Positions 52,354 through 60,730 of a stretch of DNA of 64,000 nucleotides are shown in pieces (the stretch's first letter is position 1; each line of letters opens with the position of its first letter). Source of the stretch: an uncultured Bacteroidales bacterium (GTDB lineage: Bacteria > Bacteroidota > Bacteroidia > Bacteroidales > Muribaculaceae); the NCBI GenBank assembly GCA_902781045.1, contig CACZHT010000002.1, positions 124,001 through 188,000 on the forward strand, in the 5' to 3' direction. The position numbers and the translations under genes are program-made. Under the pieces are notes generated by a model that saw only the letters and a list, made by a program, of their open reading frames with translations, was not told where the DNA came from and did no database searches.

Positions 52354-53472
52354 ATGAGACGATTGATCAGCTTATTTGTCGCAGGCCTGGTGGCCATGTC
52401 GCTGTTGGCCCAGCACAAGACGTTGCGACAGTGGGGATTCGCAACAGGAATCTTCGACACCGGCACGTATAATGCCATCACAGATGTGCCAGGCGTGACC
52501 GTGGGGCACGTCACCTGCATCGAGGGCGACAGCATCCGCACCGGCGTGACAGCCATTGTGCCCCACCAGGGCAACATTTTCCACAACAAGGTGCCGGCCG
52601 CCATCTGCGTGGGCAACGGGTTCGGCAAACTGGCGGGCGTGACTCAGGTGCGTGAACTGGGCAACATCGAGACCCCTATCGTGCTGACCAACACACTAAG
52701 CGTGGCGGCAGGCATCGAGGGGCTGGTGCGCTACACGCTGGCCCAGCCGGGCAACGAGAATGTGCGCTCGGTCAACGCCGTGGTGGGCGAGACCAACGAT
52801 GGCGGGTTGAACAAAATTCAGCAGTTACATGTTACGCCCCAGATGGTCATCGAGGCCATCAACCGTGCGCATGGCGGCCCCGTCGAGCAGGGCTGCGTGG
52901 GTGCTGGCACAGGCACCGTGTGTTTCGGGTTCAAGGGCGGCATCGGCACGTCGTCGCGCGTGTTGCCGCAGTCGCTGGGCGGCTACACCATCGGTGTGCT
53001 GGCGCAGACCAACTATGGCGGCATCCTCGAGATTGACGGGGTGCAAGTGGGGCAGCGGTTGGGCAAGTTTGCCTACTCCGACCATGTCAACCGCAGCCAG
53101 GACGCGGACGGCTCGTGCATGATGGTGGTCGTCACCGATGCGCCGCTCGACACCCGTAACCTTGAGCGTGTCGCCAAGCGCGCCATGATGGGGCTGGCCA
53201 AGACCGGCGGCATCGCTTCCAACGGCAGTGGCGACTATGTCATCGCCCTGTCAGTAGCCCCACAGAACCTGATACCCATCGATGCCAAGCGACTCACCAC
53301 CACCGTGCTGGCCAACGACGAGATGTCGCCCCTGTTCGCCGCCACCATCGAGGCCACCGCCGAGGCCTTGTGGAACTCGCTCTTCATGGCCGACACGATG
53401 ACTGGCTATCGCGGCAAGCGCGTCGAAGCCCTCCCCGTCAACCGTGTCCTCGACCTCCTGCGCCACCGCTGA
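52354..53472 (+). CDS. P1-family peptidase (DmpA/BapA-type aminopeptidase)
   Basis: 372 residues. Signal peptide MRRLISLFVAGLVAMSLLAQ places it in the periplasm. NTn-hydrolase fold with autoproteolysis between G253 and S254 in DADGSCMMVVVTDAPL, which creates the N-terminal nucleophile Ser254; GIASNGSGDYVIALS is the conserved active-site strand. NAITDVPGVTVGHVT is the family opening. DmpA-type enzymes cleave N-terminal D- or L-amino acids or beta-peptides. Natural substrate not known. Confidence 0.92.
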   Translation: MRRLISLFVAGLVAMSLLAQHKTLRQWGFATGIFDTGTYNAITDVPGVTVGHVTCIEGDSIRTGVTAIVPHQGNIFHNKVPAAICVGNGFGKLAGVTQVRELGNIETPIVLTNTLSVAAGIEGLVRYTLAQPGNENVRSVNAVVGETNDGGLNKIQQLHVTPQMVIEAINRAHGGPVEQGCVGAGTGTVCFGFKGGIGTSSRVLPQSLGGYTIGVLAQTNYGGILEIDGVQVGQRLGKFAYSDHVNRSQDADGSCMMVVVTDAPLDTRNLERVAKRAMMGLAKTGGIASNGSGDYVIALSVAPQNLIPIDAKRLTTTVLANDEMSPLFAATIEATAEALWNSLFMADTMTGYRGKRVEALPVNRVLDLLRHR

Positions 53473-53512
53473 GCCATCTACACGAGCCACTCCGCAACGT
53501 GCGAAAAATGAG

Positions 53513-54334
53513 TTACTGCAAAATCAGCATGTCGGCTAGTTGCAGGAAATAGTCGTTTGACCAGATGTCCAGTTCCCGGGGATTGATGACGTATGGCAAC
53601 ACATCACGGCGCACCATTTCAATATTGGTTGTAGAGAGTTTGCTGCGAAGTTGGTGCATAAATGTGTCTTTGTCAACATCCTCACCATTAAACTCCATGA
53701 TGCGCGAGCGAAGATGCGTGAAGTCTAGCGGCATCTGATGCCGCACATACCACTCAAAATCATACCAGTCACGCCCCTTCACGCGGTTCTTCCAGGCACG
53801 ATAGACCAGAGCATGCATCTTGCCTGCAAAGAGGTCGGAGAGCATGAAACATCGCGTCATGAATGAATAGGGTCGCAATAACAACTTCTGCTCAGTTCTG
53901 AAAAGCAGAGGAGGGTCAATGTCAAGTTCAATCTTAACTTTCAACTGCTTTTGGGTACTGAACTTGATGTCGTATGCTTCGGTATTGTCTTTCAAGAAAG
54001 CCGACTCCACACGACTGAAAGATTTCTTGTCCTTCTTCACAATTTCCACCTCACGTCCCGACAGCCGGAACTCCTCAACAATGGCCTGAAAATAGTCTTC
54101 CAGATGGATGTCATCGCGTTTCTCTACCAGCGAGAAGTCCATATCCTCTGAGAAACGAGGCAGATGGTAGAAAATCCTCAAACAAGTGCCACCATAGAAA
54201 GCCGCATGTTTGAAAAAACCGCCACGATGCAGGCCCGCTAAGGCAATCTGCTGCATAACTTCCTGCTCGGCATGCTCGGCGCTGGTGCCAGCCGACAGCC
54301 GGTAGGCCGATACCATCTCATCGTAAATTGTCAT
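53513..54334 (-). CDS. abiEii: AbiEii nucleotidyltransferase toxin (type IV toxin-antitoxin)
   Basis: 273 residues, DNA polymerase beta-like nucleotidyltransferase. The motifs are FYGGTCLRIF (GG-T/S at 48-50), FSEDMDFSLVEK with Asp64 and Asp66, and a later acidic DIKFSTQKQLKVKIELDIDPP. AGKMHALVYRAWKNRVKGRDWYDFEWYV is the conserved AbiEii middle region. AbiEii toxins cause reversible growth arrest and abortive phage infection, with GTP/nucleotide-dependent activity on RNA in studied homologues. Translationally coupled to the antitoxin (ATGA at 54331-54334). Confidence 0.92.
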   Translation of the reverse strand: MTIYDEMVSAYRLSAGTSAEHAEQEVMQQIALAGLHRGGFFKHAAFYGGTCLRIFYHLPRFSEDMDFSLVEKRDDIHLEDYFQAIVEEFRLSGREVEIVKKDKKSFSRVESAFLKDNTEAYDIKFSTQKQLKVKIELDIDPPLLFRTEQKLLLRPYSFMTRCFMLSDLFAGKMHALVYRAWKNRVKGRDWYDFEWYVRHQMPLDFTHLRSRIMEFNGEDVDKDTFMHQLRSKLSTTNIEMVRRDVLPYVINPRELDIWSNDYFLQLADMLILQ

Positions 54335-54960
54335 TGCTTGATTATTTTTATCAGGTTTCTTAGTGTAAGTGTTTTGAGTCCCTCATTGGCACACTGCTCA
54401 ATGATGCCAATATCTAATGTGCGCAATGCGTCCATGTCCAGGCGCAGATCATCTTCCAGATACTCTCTTAATGCCGATACTGACTGAGAAGGGATGTAAG
54501 CAGCGGCGATGATTGTGTCGCACAGAGCTTTTTCAGGCGATGCCATCAAGCACACGATGCCATCGTGTTCCACCTCTCGAATGCCGATGGGGAAATAACG
54601 ATGCGGCACTTGACGATAATAGAATGTACCCAGTGCATTCTCAAATGTCCTGGAATGCTTGGTAGTCACAGATGTCATCATCATCACCCGCTCAGGAATC
54701 ATGCCGTAGCAACGCAAAGCCCACTGCAGTGAGACGTATGACGGGCCATAGATATGGTTGGCGCAGAGTCGCAAATCCACATCACGACCGCTGACTTCGC
54801 TACTCACGACATAGAGGCCGCGCTTCAGCCTAATCAGCTGGCCGTCACGCTCCAGCCGCAAGACCTTCTCTTGCGGCGAAGCCCATCGCTCAAACACCGA
54901 GTGCAAGGTGCCCGACTGGATGGGGATGTTGCCCAAGTCTATCAATGGATTTCGTGTCAT
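54331..54960 (-). CDS. abiEi: AbiEi antitoxin (transcriptional autorepressor)
   Basis: 209 residues. The N-terminal winged helix-turn-helix is SVFERWASPQEKVLRLERDGQLIRLKRGLYVV, the usual AbiEi_4/AbiEi_1-type wHTH in which a GxxxxLKRGxY motif contacts DNA. The C-terminal domain (SYVSLQWALRCYGMIPERVMMMTSVTTKHSRTFENALGTFYYRQVPHRYF) matches the AbiEi antitoxin domain. In type IV systems the antitoxin neutralises the toxin indirectly rather than by binding it, and represses the operon by binding inverted repeats; such repeats are present directly upstream (54985-55037). Start of the operon. Confidence 0.92.
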   Translation of the reverse strand: MTRNPLIDLGNIPIQSGTLHSVFERWASPQEKVLRLERDGQLIRLKRGLYVVSSEVSGRDVDLRLCANHIYGPSYVSLQWALRCYGMIPERVMMMTSVTTKHSRTFENALGTFYYRQVPHRYFPIGIREVEHDGIVCLMASPEKALCDTIIAAAYIPSQSVSALREYLEDDLRLDMDALRTLDIGIIEQCANEGLKTLTLRNLIKIIKQ

Positions 54961-54976
54961 TTCCTTAAATTTGCCG

Positions 54977-54984
54977 CAAAGTTA
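54977..54984 (-). promoter_or_regulatory. -7 promoter box of AbiE operon
   Basis: Minus-strand TAACTTTG, exact match, with a TTTG at 55007-55004, 19 nt upstream. An operator half-site fills the spacer between the two elements. Confidence 0.75.
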
Positions 54985-55037
54985 CAAAATTTCGTACAGC
55001 AAACAAAGTTTTTCGTTGTTTTCTGTACGAAATTTTG
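54985..55037. promoter_or_regulatory. AbiEi operator: 15-bp perfect inverted repeats
   Basis: CAAAATTTCGTACAG at 54985-54999 and its exact reverse complement at 55023-55037, separated by 23 nt. The proximal half-site lies between the -33 and -7 promoter elements, so bound AbiEi would block polymerase. Negative autoregulation through paired inverted repeats is established for a streptococcal AbiEi; the assignment here is from position and symmetry. Confidence 0.75.
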
Positions 55038-55158
55038 ATTATAAGGCAAGTTTAAGACATGATGACGATAGGCTTTCGTGTGAATTGTGGTTGATCAAAT
55101 GATGCAAGGGCAAAAGCACCCATATTATGCAGCTTGAGCCAACTCATTGATTTTGAGG

Positions 55159-55286
55159 GAAAAATCACAACAAAATCACAAAATTCCAAAGTTTTTTAGC
55201 CAAAAAATCACAAAATCCCACAGTTTTTCGGCTTTCAGACCACTAAATTCCAAGGATTTTTGGCCGCAAAATCACAAAATTCCGAG
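55159..55286 (+). repeat. Imperfect tandem repeats (ATCACAAAATTCCAAAG type)
   Basis: Four imperfect copies of about 30-45 bp containing AAAATCACAAAATTCC and a T-rich end (for example GTTTTTTAGCC, GTTTTTCGGC). They are AT-rich and partly self-complementary. Confidence 0.75.
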
Positions 55287-55318
55287 TTGAGGTGCGCCAT
55301 ACAGCATCTGCATCAGCC

Positions 55319-55405
55319 TTGTCCAGTCTTATCCATGGTTTGTCCTGTTTTGTCCAGTCTGTCCAGTCTTGTCCAGCCTGTCCAGTAGCTGGACAAGTGG
55401 ACAAA
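55319..55405 (+). repeat. TGTCCAGTC(T) repeat cluster, left copy
   Basis: About eight copies of TGTCCAGT/TGTCCTGT separated by 1-6 nt, ending in the reverse orientation (GGACAAGTGGACAAAC), so hairpins can form within it. Confidence 0.8.
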
Positions 55406-56097
55406 CTATGACTGTTCTGCGATTGTGCTGCCGGCAGTTCCCCCTCTTAGTTAGGGTTAGGGGGAGGGTGTTAGCCCAGTTTGCCCCTGGCATGGTGGTG
55501 TGTCACCCTCGCTACCTCTGTCGCCCTTAATGGGGCTTGCGGCACGGTGTCACCACTGTTGCAAGGATTCCGCTATCGCTCCATCCCTGCCTAAGTTCTT
55601 TCCGCCCCTAACGGGCTTTCCCAAAGAAATCGCTGAATAGAATAGACAAACTGGACAAAACCTAAACATTGTTAAAATATAGCCTAAAATTTGCATTTTA
55701 CAAGTTCTATGAATTATTTTTGCAGCGAAAATAGTAATTCTACAATCAAATATACCACAACTTTGCTCTCAGGCCTGAAAGGACTGGGGAGGGGTGTTAT
55801 GTATCTGCGCTTGAGAAAGCCGACACCTTTTTGCTTCGGGTGGCCGACACAACCGAGGCACCCATCCGGGTCGCTACTCTGTCACTCACATAGGCAGGGC
55901 ACGCTGGCGCGTGGAAATCTTACAAAATCTGGAACAAAATCGCACAGCGGCAGGAAAGATGGGGGGCAGCAGGTCTGACCCCCTGGAGCGACGGAAAGGA
56001 GGCTGCGCAGCGACGGAATGGGGGCAGCGCAGGGTTGCCGGTGTGCGGGTCAGGTGTTTTGTGCAGCGGAGCGCGACATTCTGCCTCCGAGGTGGGT

Positions 56098-56189
56098 CTG
56101 TCCAGTCTGTCCACTTGTCCAGCGACTGGACAGACTGGACAAAACTGGACAAAACTGGACAAAACTGGACAGACTGGTCAGACTGGACA
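56098..56189 (+). repeat. TGTCCAGTC / ACTGGACAAA repeat cluster, right copy
   Basis: Starts in the same orientation as the cluster at 55319-55405, then inverts to ACTGGACAAA x3 and ACTGGACAG. A 14-bp perfect inverted repeat (56100-56113 with 56127-56140) with a 13-nt loop is embedded. Confidence 0.8.
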
Positions 56190-56268
56190 CCGAGACTACT
56201 CCAACGAGTGGCATAGCCCTCACCGCCCCGTAGTAAATGGAATCCAGGATTTTAACAACAATGCCTAA

Positions 56269-56931
56269 TCATTCGGTGGGAAATGTTGCGAGAATCTGGC
56301 GGACGGCGGCAGGGTCGGTGATGCCGGTGCCGGCCGAGCAGCTGGCGTGAATCTCGGTGCAGCCAGTGCCGGCAAGGATGTCGGCGGCATTGTCGGGGGT
56401 GACTCCACCGCCGGGCATGATGATGATGCGACCGGCGGCACGCTCACGCAGCTGGCCCAGCAGGTCGATGCCCTGTGCTGCCGACGGCTGCTGGCCGCTG
56501 GTGAGGATGCGCTTACAGCCCAGTCCGATGATTTGCTCCAGCGCCGTGAAGGGGTCGCGGCAGCGGTCAAAGGCTCGATGGAATGTCACCGGCATGCCCT
56601 GTGCGGCCTGCATCAGTCGCTGCATGGCGGCAAGGTCGATGTCGCCCTGAGGCGTGAGCGCGCCGAAGACAAAACCGCTGCACACACCGCGCAGTGCCAG
56701 GATGTCCTGCTCCATGACCTGCACCTCGCGGTCGGTGTACACAAAGTTGCCCTCGCGCAGGCGGATGAGGACCATGACCTGCAGTTGGGTTGTGGTGAAC
56801 ACGTGCTGCGTCATGCCATAGGATGGCGTGAGGCCGCCCACCGACAATGCCGAGCACAACTCAATGCGGCCAGCCCCCGCCTGCTCGGCAGCCAGGGCAC
56901 TGGCCAAGTTGGATGCACAAACTTCTAGCAT
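56269..56931 (-). CDS. cutC: CutC-family protein
   Basis: 220 residues, TIM barrel. Typical elements: MLEVCASNLASALAAEQAGAGRIELCSALSVGGLTPS at the N-terminus, IRLREGNFVYTDREVQVMEQDI and VTFHRAFDRCRDP in the middle, and GGGVTPDNAADIL near the end. Family members were first linked to copper homeostasis, but that role is disputed in E. coli. Most members have IRPR at the IRLR position, a small deviation. Last of two genes, 21 nt downstream of the AspT/YidE transporter. Confidence 0.9.
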   Translation of the reverse strand: MLEVCASNLASALAAEQAGAGRIELCSALSVGGLTPSYGMTQHVFTTTQLQVMVLIRLREGNFVYTDREVQVMEQDILALRGVCSGFVFGALTPQGDIDLAAMQRLMQAAQGMPVTFHRAFDRCRDPFTALEQIIGLGCKRILTSGQQPSAAQGIDLLGQLRERAAGRIIIMPGGGVTPDNAADILAGTGCTEIHASCSAGTGITDPAAVRQILATFPTE

Positions 56932-56952
56932 ATAATTAAAGTTTTAATGATT

Positions 56953-58614
56953 CTACAAAAATACCAATAGGATGAGCTGGGCCAGCAGCACGCGGGCGAA
57001 CATGCTCAGGGGGTAGACTGTGGCGTAGGCCACGGAGGCTCGGTCGGTGGGCAGCGTGTCGTTGGCATAGTTCAGCGCCATGGGGTTGGCCATGGCTCCG
57101 GTGAGGATGCCACAGACGGTGGCAAAGTCGAGTCGCGCCACGCGCAGTGCCACCCAACCCATGATGAGCACGGGCACGATGGTCAGCACAAATCCCGCCG
57201 CAATCCACTGCAGCCCCTCGGGGCGCATGACCGTGGCCAGAAAGTCTTTGCCGGCATCCAGCCCCAGGCAGGCCAGATAGAGCGACAGCCCGATGGCACG
57301 CAGCATGAGGTTGGCACTCTGCGTGATGTAGGAGTTCATATGGATGCGAGGCCCAAAGCAACCCATGAGGATGCCCACGATGATGGGACCACCTGCCAGG
57401 CCCAACTTGACGGGCGACGACATGCCTGGAATGAGGATGGGGATAGACCCAAGAATCAGCCCCATGGTCATGCCGAAGAACACCGAAATCAGCTTGGGCT
57501 CGTTGAGCGACTCCACGGCATTGCCCAGCGCATCGGCCACATGGTCGACGGCCTGCTGCTGCCCCACGACGACCACACGGTCGCCCACCATCAGGTGCAT
57601 GCCAGGGGTAGCCAACAGCTGCACTCCGTTGCGGACAATGCGGCTGATGTTGACACCATAATGGTTGCGCAGCTTGAGTGCGCCCAGCCGCTTGCCGTTG
57701 ACCTCGGGTTTGGTGACCAGAATGGCCCGCGAGACGAGCTCACTGTCGATGGTGTCCCAGTCGATATCCTCCTTGTTCCAGTCGGTGTTCTCCTGTTGAC
57801 CGAAGAGCATGGTCATCATCTGCGCGTCCTCCTCATGGGTGATGACTAGCAGTCGGTCACCCTCTTGCAGCAGGGTGTCGGATGCCGGAATGGTGACCTT
57901 GCCGTCGCGCCACAGTCTGGAAATGACAAACTGCACATGACTCTGGTTGGCAATCTCGCCCACGCGCTTGCCGAAGATGCCGGGATTGTGCACTTGATAG
58001 GCCGCAATGAAGGTCGACTCGGTCTCCTCGTCATCGTGTGGCACCATGTCGGCAGCCCGCACCAGCACACGTCGCATCATCACCAGTGCCAAGATGACAC
58101 CCACCACGCCCAGCGGATAGGTCACGGCACATCCCAGCGCCGCCCCGCTGACAGGCAAGCCTAGCTGGCTCAGCGTTTGTTGCGCTGCTGCCAGAGCGGG
58201 CGTGTTGGTGGTGGCACCACACATAATGCCCACCGCATCGGCCAGGTGGATGCCGCAAACCCAGGGCAGGGCCAGCGTCATCGCTGTGCCCAGCAGCACC
58301 ACGGCCAGGGCCAGCATGTTGTGTCGGATGCCACTGTGGTGCAGTGAGTTGAAGAATCCGGGCCCCACCTGCACACCCAGCGCGTAGACAAAGAGCACCA
58401 GCCCGAAGTCTTGTGCATAGCGCAGCATCTGCTGGTCGATGGTGATGCCCATCGAGCCGGCCATGATGCCCAAGAAGAAGACAAAGGTCACCCCTAGCGA
58501 GATGCCCCACAGCTTAACCTTGCCCAGGGCCAGGCCGCACGCACACAGCGCCGACAGCACAATCACCGCCTGCACCGCCGTGTGGCTAAACAATATGTCA
58601 CCGAACCATTCCAC
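56953..58614 (-). CDS. AspT/YidE-family putative transporter with two RCK_C domains
   Basis: 553 residues with two membrane halves of about five helices each, separated by two RCK_C (TrkA-C) domains: VGEIANQSHVQFVISRLWRDGKVTIPASDTLLQEGDRLLVITHEEDAQ and LGALKLRNHYGVNISRIVRNGVQLLATPGMHLMVGDRVVVVGQQQAV. The membrane part includes GATTNTPALAAAQ and SLYLACLGLDAGKDF, typical of the AAE (aspartate:alanine exchanger) family. Substrate unknown. Its only in-frame start close to the promoter is the GTG at 58614, which falls about where the transcript should begin. First gene of the YidE-cutC unit. Confidence 0.87.
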   Translation of the reverse strand: MEWFGDILFSHTAVQAVIVLSALCACGLALGKVKLWGISLGVTFVFFLGIMAGSMGITIDQQMLRYAQDFGLVLFVYALGVQVGPGFFNSLHHSGIRHNMLALAVVLLGTAMTLALPWVCGIHLADAVGIMCGATTNTPALAAAQQTLSQLGLPVSGAALGCAVTYPLGVVGVILALVMMRRVLVRAADMVPHDDEETESTFIAAYQVHNPGIFGKRVGEIANQSHVQFVISRLWRDGKVTIPASDTLLQEGDRLLVITHEEDAQMMTMLFGQQENTDWNKEDIDWDTIDSELVSRAILVTKPEVNGKRLGALKLRNHYGVNISRIVRNGVQLLATPGMHLMVGDRVVVVGQQQAVDHVADALGNAVESLNEPKLISVFFGMTMGLILGSIPILIPGMSSPVKLGLAGGPIIVGILMGCFGPRIHMNSYITQSANLMLRAIGLSLYLACLGLDAGKDFLATVMRPEGLQWIAAGFVLTIVPVLIMGWVALRVARLDFATVCGILTGAMANPMALNYANDTLPTDRASVAYATVYPLSMFARVLLAQLILLVFL

Positions 58615-58619
58615 GACTG

Positions 58620-58627
58620 CAAAGTTA
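58620..58627 (-). promoter_or_regulatory. -7 promoter box of AspT/YidE-cutC unit
   Basis: Minus-strand TAACTTTG, exact match, only 5 nt before the GTG start at 58614, which implies a leaderless or near-leaderless mRNA. Confidence 0.6.
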
Positions 58628-58735
58628 GATAATTAAATTGACAATTGAAAATCAAGGATTGCGCATTGATCGCTCTTTGCGACTATTTTTTTATTTTTTG
58701 TGCCACAATTGAATGAATATCTGCAATTAACAGCC

Positions 58736-58743
58736 TACCTTTG
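58736..58743 (+). promoter_or_regulatory. -7 promoter box of phosphoesterase gene
   Basis: TACCTTTG, exact match, 14 nt before the ATG at 58758, giving a very short leader. Confidence 0.7.
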
Positions 58744-58757
58744 CAAAAAAATTTGCT

Positions 58758-60398
58758 ATGAAGTTCAAAATATCTACTGCTTGCTACGCCATGCTGCTGA
58801 CGATGTTGCTGCCACTGGTGGCAGCAGCGCAGGAGCGCCTGCTGGTACTGACCGACCCGCATCTGCTCAGCCCAGCTTTGGTGGTCAATCCAGGTCAACC
58901 CTACACCGATGCCATCAATAGCAACAACAAAATGATTGATCTGGGCGCCCCCATCATGAAGGCCATGGTCGATACCATCCTGGCCATCCACCCCACCGCC
59001 GTGCTGGTGAGTGGAGACTTGAGCAAGGACGGCGAGCGCCGCAGCCACCAGGACATGGCTGCCTATCTGGCGCAACTGCGACAAGCAGGCATCAAGGTGT
59101 TTGTCATCCCGGGCAATCATGATGTGAACAGCGACGAGGCCAAGGGCTATTATGGCTCGACCACACGACGCGTGACCACACCCACCAGCGCGGAATTCGC
59201 CACCATCTATGCCGACATGGGCTACGACCAAGCCCTGGAACGCGACAACAACTCGCTGAGCTATCTGGCCGAACCCATCGCGGGCCTGTGGCTCATCGCC
59301 GTGGACGACAACATGACGGTGCAACGCGACACCGACCGCTCGATTGCCGCCAACGGCATCACCCTGTCGACACGCAACTGGATTCTGGCAAAAGCCGACC
59401 AGGGACGCAGACTGGGCAAGCAGGTGATGGTGATGATGCACCACCAGTTGGTCGAGCACTTTGATGACCAGGACCGTCTGGTGGGTGATGCCACCGTGAC
59501 CGATGCTGCCAACCTGCGCCAGGACCTCATCGCACACGGCATCCGCCTGGTGCTGACCGGCCACATGCACATCGGCAACATCACCACGCAGTTCAATGAC
59601 GCACGCACCGACTCGCTGGTCGAGGCCACCACAGGCTCGCCGCTGACTTATCCTTGCCAGTTCCGCCTGATCGATGTATCGGCCGACCGCGGCACATTCA
59701 GCTTCAGCACCGGCACCATCGACCACATCGAGGACATCCCCGATTTCCAGTCCTATGCGCTGCAGCGGTTCAAGAACAGCACACGCACAACGGTTGCAAG
59801 CGTGGTCTACCATTCATGGGACGATCTCATGGCAGTCCTTGACCAATATAGCAGCTACATCGGCGACGTCAATTTCACCCAGGAACAGGCCACCGAGGCC
59901 ATCTACACGGCGTTCCACGACGAGATTGAGCGTCTGATGGTGGCTCTGGCTCAGGGAAATGAACCCACACGCAATGTCCAGGACTTGCGCAATGCCATGA
60001 TGGGCAAGGTGGGGACGTTGGTCGACCAGTTGTTACCAAACCTCAACTTCCTGGCGCGGCTCATCGTGGTGCCCATGATACAGAACCAACTCGAGAGCAT
60101 GCTGGGCAAGGCGCTTGACAGCATTGTGAACGATTGCAACCAGTATGGCACGGCGCAGGCTCATGTCACCGACGATCTCGCGCCCACGCTGCACTTCACA
60201 CCCATCGCACCAGGCCTAAAAGGCGATGTGAATGGCGACGGCACGGTGGATGTGACTGACATCAACATCATCATCAACATCATGCTGGGCATGGATGATG
60301 CACTGAACTACGCCGGTCGCGCCGACGTCACCGGTGACGGCAGCATCGATGTGAGCGATGTCAACGACATCATCAACAACATGCTGGGCAAACAATAA
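58758..60398 (+). CDS. Secreted calcineurin-like metallophosphoesterase with C-terminal dockerin-like pair
   Basis: 546 residues. Signal peptide MKFKISTACYAMLLTMLLPLVAAAQ. Metallophosphoesterase ligands in order: LTDPHL (D-x-H), VSGDLSKDGE (G-D-x2-x2), IPGNHDVNSDEA (G-N-H-D), MMHHQLVEHF and LTGHMHIGNITTQ (G-H-x-H), covering residues about 25-290. The middle region has no recognised family. The C-terminal 65 residues carry two EF-hand/dockerin type I repeats (KGDVNGDGTVDVTDINIIINIMLG, GRADVTGDGSIDVSDVNDIINNMLG). It hydrolyses phosphate esters outside the cytoplasm. The same tail is on the BspA-like LRR protein at 5981-9085. Confidence 0.9.
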   Translation: MKFKISTACYAMLLTMLLPLVAAAQERLLVLTDPHLLSPALVVNPGQPYTDAINSNNKMIDLGAPIMKAMVDTILAIHPTAVLVSGDLSKDGERRSHQDMAAYLAQLRQAGIKVFVIPGNHDVNSDEAKGYYGSTTRRVTTPTSAEFATIYADMGYDQALERDNNSLSYLAEPIAGLWLIAVDDNMTVQRDTDRSIAANGITLSTRNWILAKADQGRRLGKQVMVMMHHQLVEHFDDQDRLVGDATVTDAANLRQDLIAHGIRLVLTGHMHIGNITTQFNDARTDSLVEATTGSPLTYPCQFRLIDVSADRGTFSFSTGTIDHIEDIPDFQSYALQRFKNSTRTTVASVVYHSWDDLMAVLDQYSSYIGDVNFTQEQATEAIYTAFHDEIERLMVALAQGNEPTRNVQDLRNAMMGKVGTLVDQLLPNLNFLARLIVVPMIQNQLESMLGKALDSIVNDCNQYGTAQAHVTDDLAPTLHFTPIAPGLKGDVNGDGTVDVTDINIIINIMLGMDDALNYAGRADVTGDGSIDVSDVNDIINNMLGKQ

Positions 60399-60400
60399 AC

Positions 60401-60448
60401 GGAGCCCCCCTCGGTCCCCCCTGAAGAGGGGGAGGCTCAGAGTGGCTG
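60401..60448 (+). repeat. 48-bp direct repeat, copy 1
   Basis: Starts GGAGCCCCCCTCGG and ends GAGTGGCTG; identical to 60531-60578. Contains GAGCC...GGCTC and CCCCC...GGGGG, so each copy can form a hairpin. Confidence 0.9.
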
Positions 60449-60530
60449 AGTTTTGCACACAGATTTACACAGATCTAGAAAGATTATTTTATCTGCTCAA
60501 TCTGCGTGAGATTATGCTGCCAGGCAGTAG

Positions 60531-60578
60531 GGAGCCCCCCTCGGTCCCCCCTGAAGAGGGGGAGGCTCAGAGTGGCTG
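60531..60578 (+). repeat. 48-bp direct repeat, copy 2
   Basis: Perfect copy of 60401-60448, with 82 bp between the two. The flanks differ, so the repeat unit is precisely 48 bp or a little longer with divergence. Confidence 0.9.
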
Positions 60579-60639
60579 TAGGGCCTGCGGCCCGCAAGCC
60601 CCGCTACGGGCAACTAACAACTAACAACTAGATTATCTC

Positions 60640-60704
60640 ACACAGAATACACTGAACACACTGAAAAAAAATAAAAAAATCAGTGTGTTCAGTGTATTCT
60701 GTGT
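60640..60704. terminator. Bidirectional hairpin, 25-bp perfect stem
   Basis: 60640-60664 pairs perfectly with 60680-60704; the 15-nt loop is nearly all A. It lies between the phosphoesterase gene (plus) and the lipoprotein gene (minus) and likely ends both transcripts. Confidence 0.8.
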
Positions 60705-60730
60705 TTATTCCAGCCTGGCTGCTAGACCGA

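Larger units (their letters stand above)
55038..56268. other. 1.2-kb non-coding mosaic of repeats between AbiE and cutC
   Basis: No convincing gene: the open frames present have no coding character, no promoter and no family. It holds three kinds of repeat (annotated separately), a G/A-rich and C/T-rich palindromic stretch near 55437-55475, and fragments of pseudo-coding text near 55690-56090. It looks like degenerated intergenic DNA built from dispersed repeats. Confidence 0.7.
60399..60730. other. 332-bp intergenic repeat region
   Basis: No gene is visible. It holds two identical 48-bp repeats, a stretch of CACAGATTTACACAGAT-type text and a 25-bp inverted repeat, all described separately. 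Confidence 0.8.

Noticed and set aside
55319..56189. CRISPR array suggested by repeated TGTCCAGT units
   Set aside because: Units are only 8-10 bp, spacing is irregular (1-6 nt), orientation inverts and no unique spacers or cas genes are present.
55691..56216. Open frames in the repeat mosaic
   Set aside because: Low-complexity text crossing repeat units, no promoter or start context, no family.
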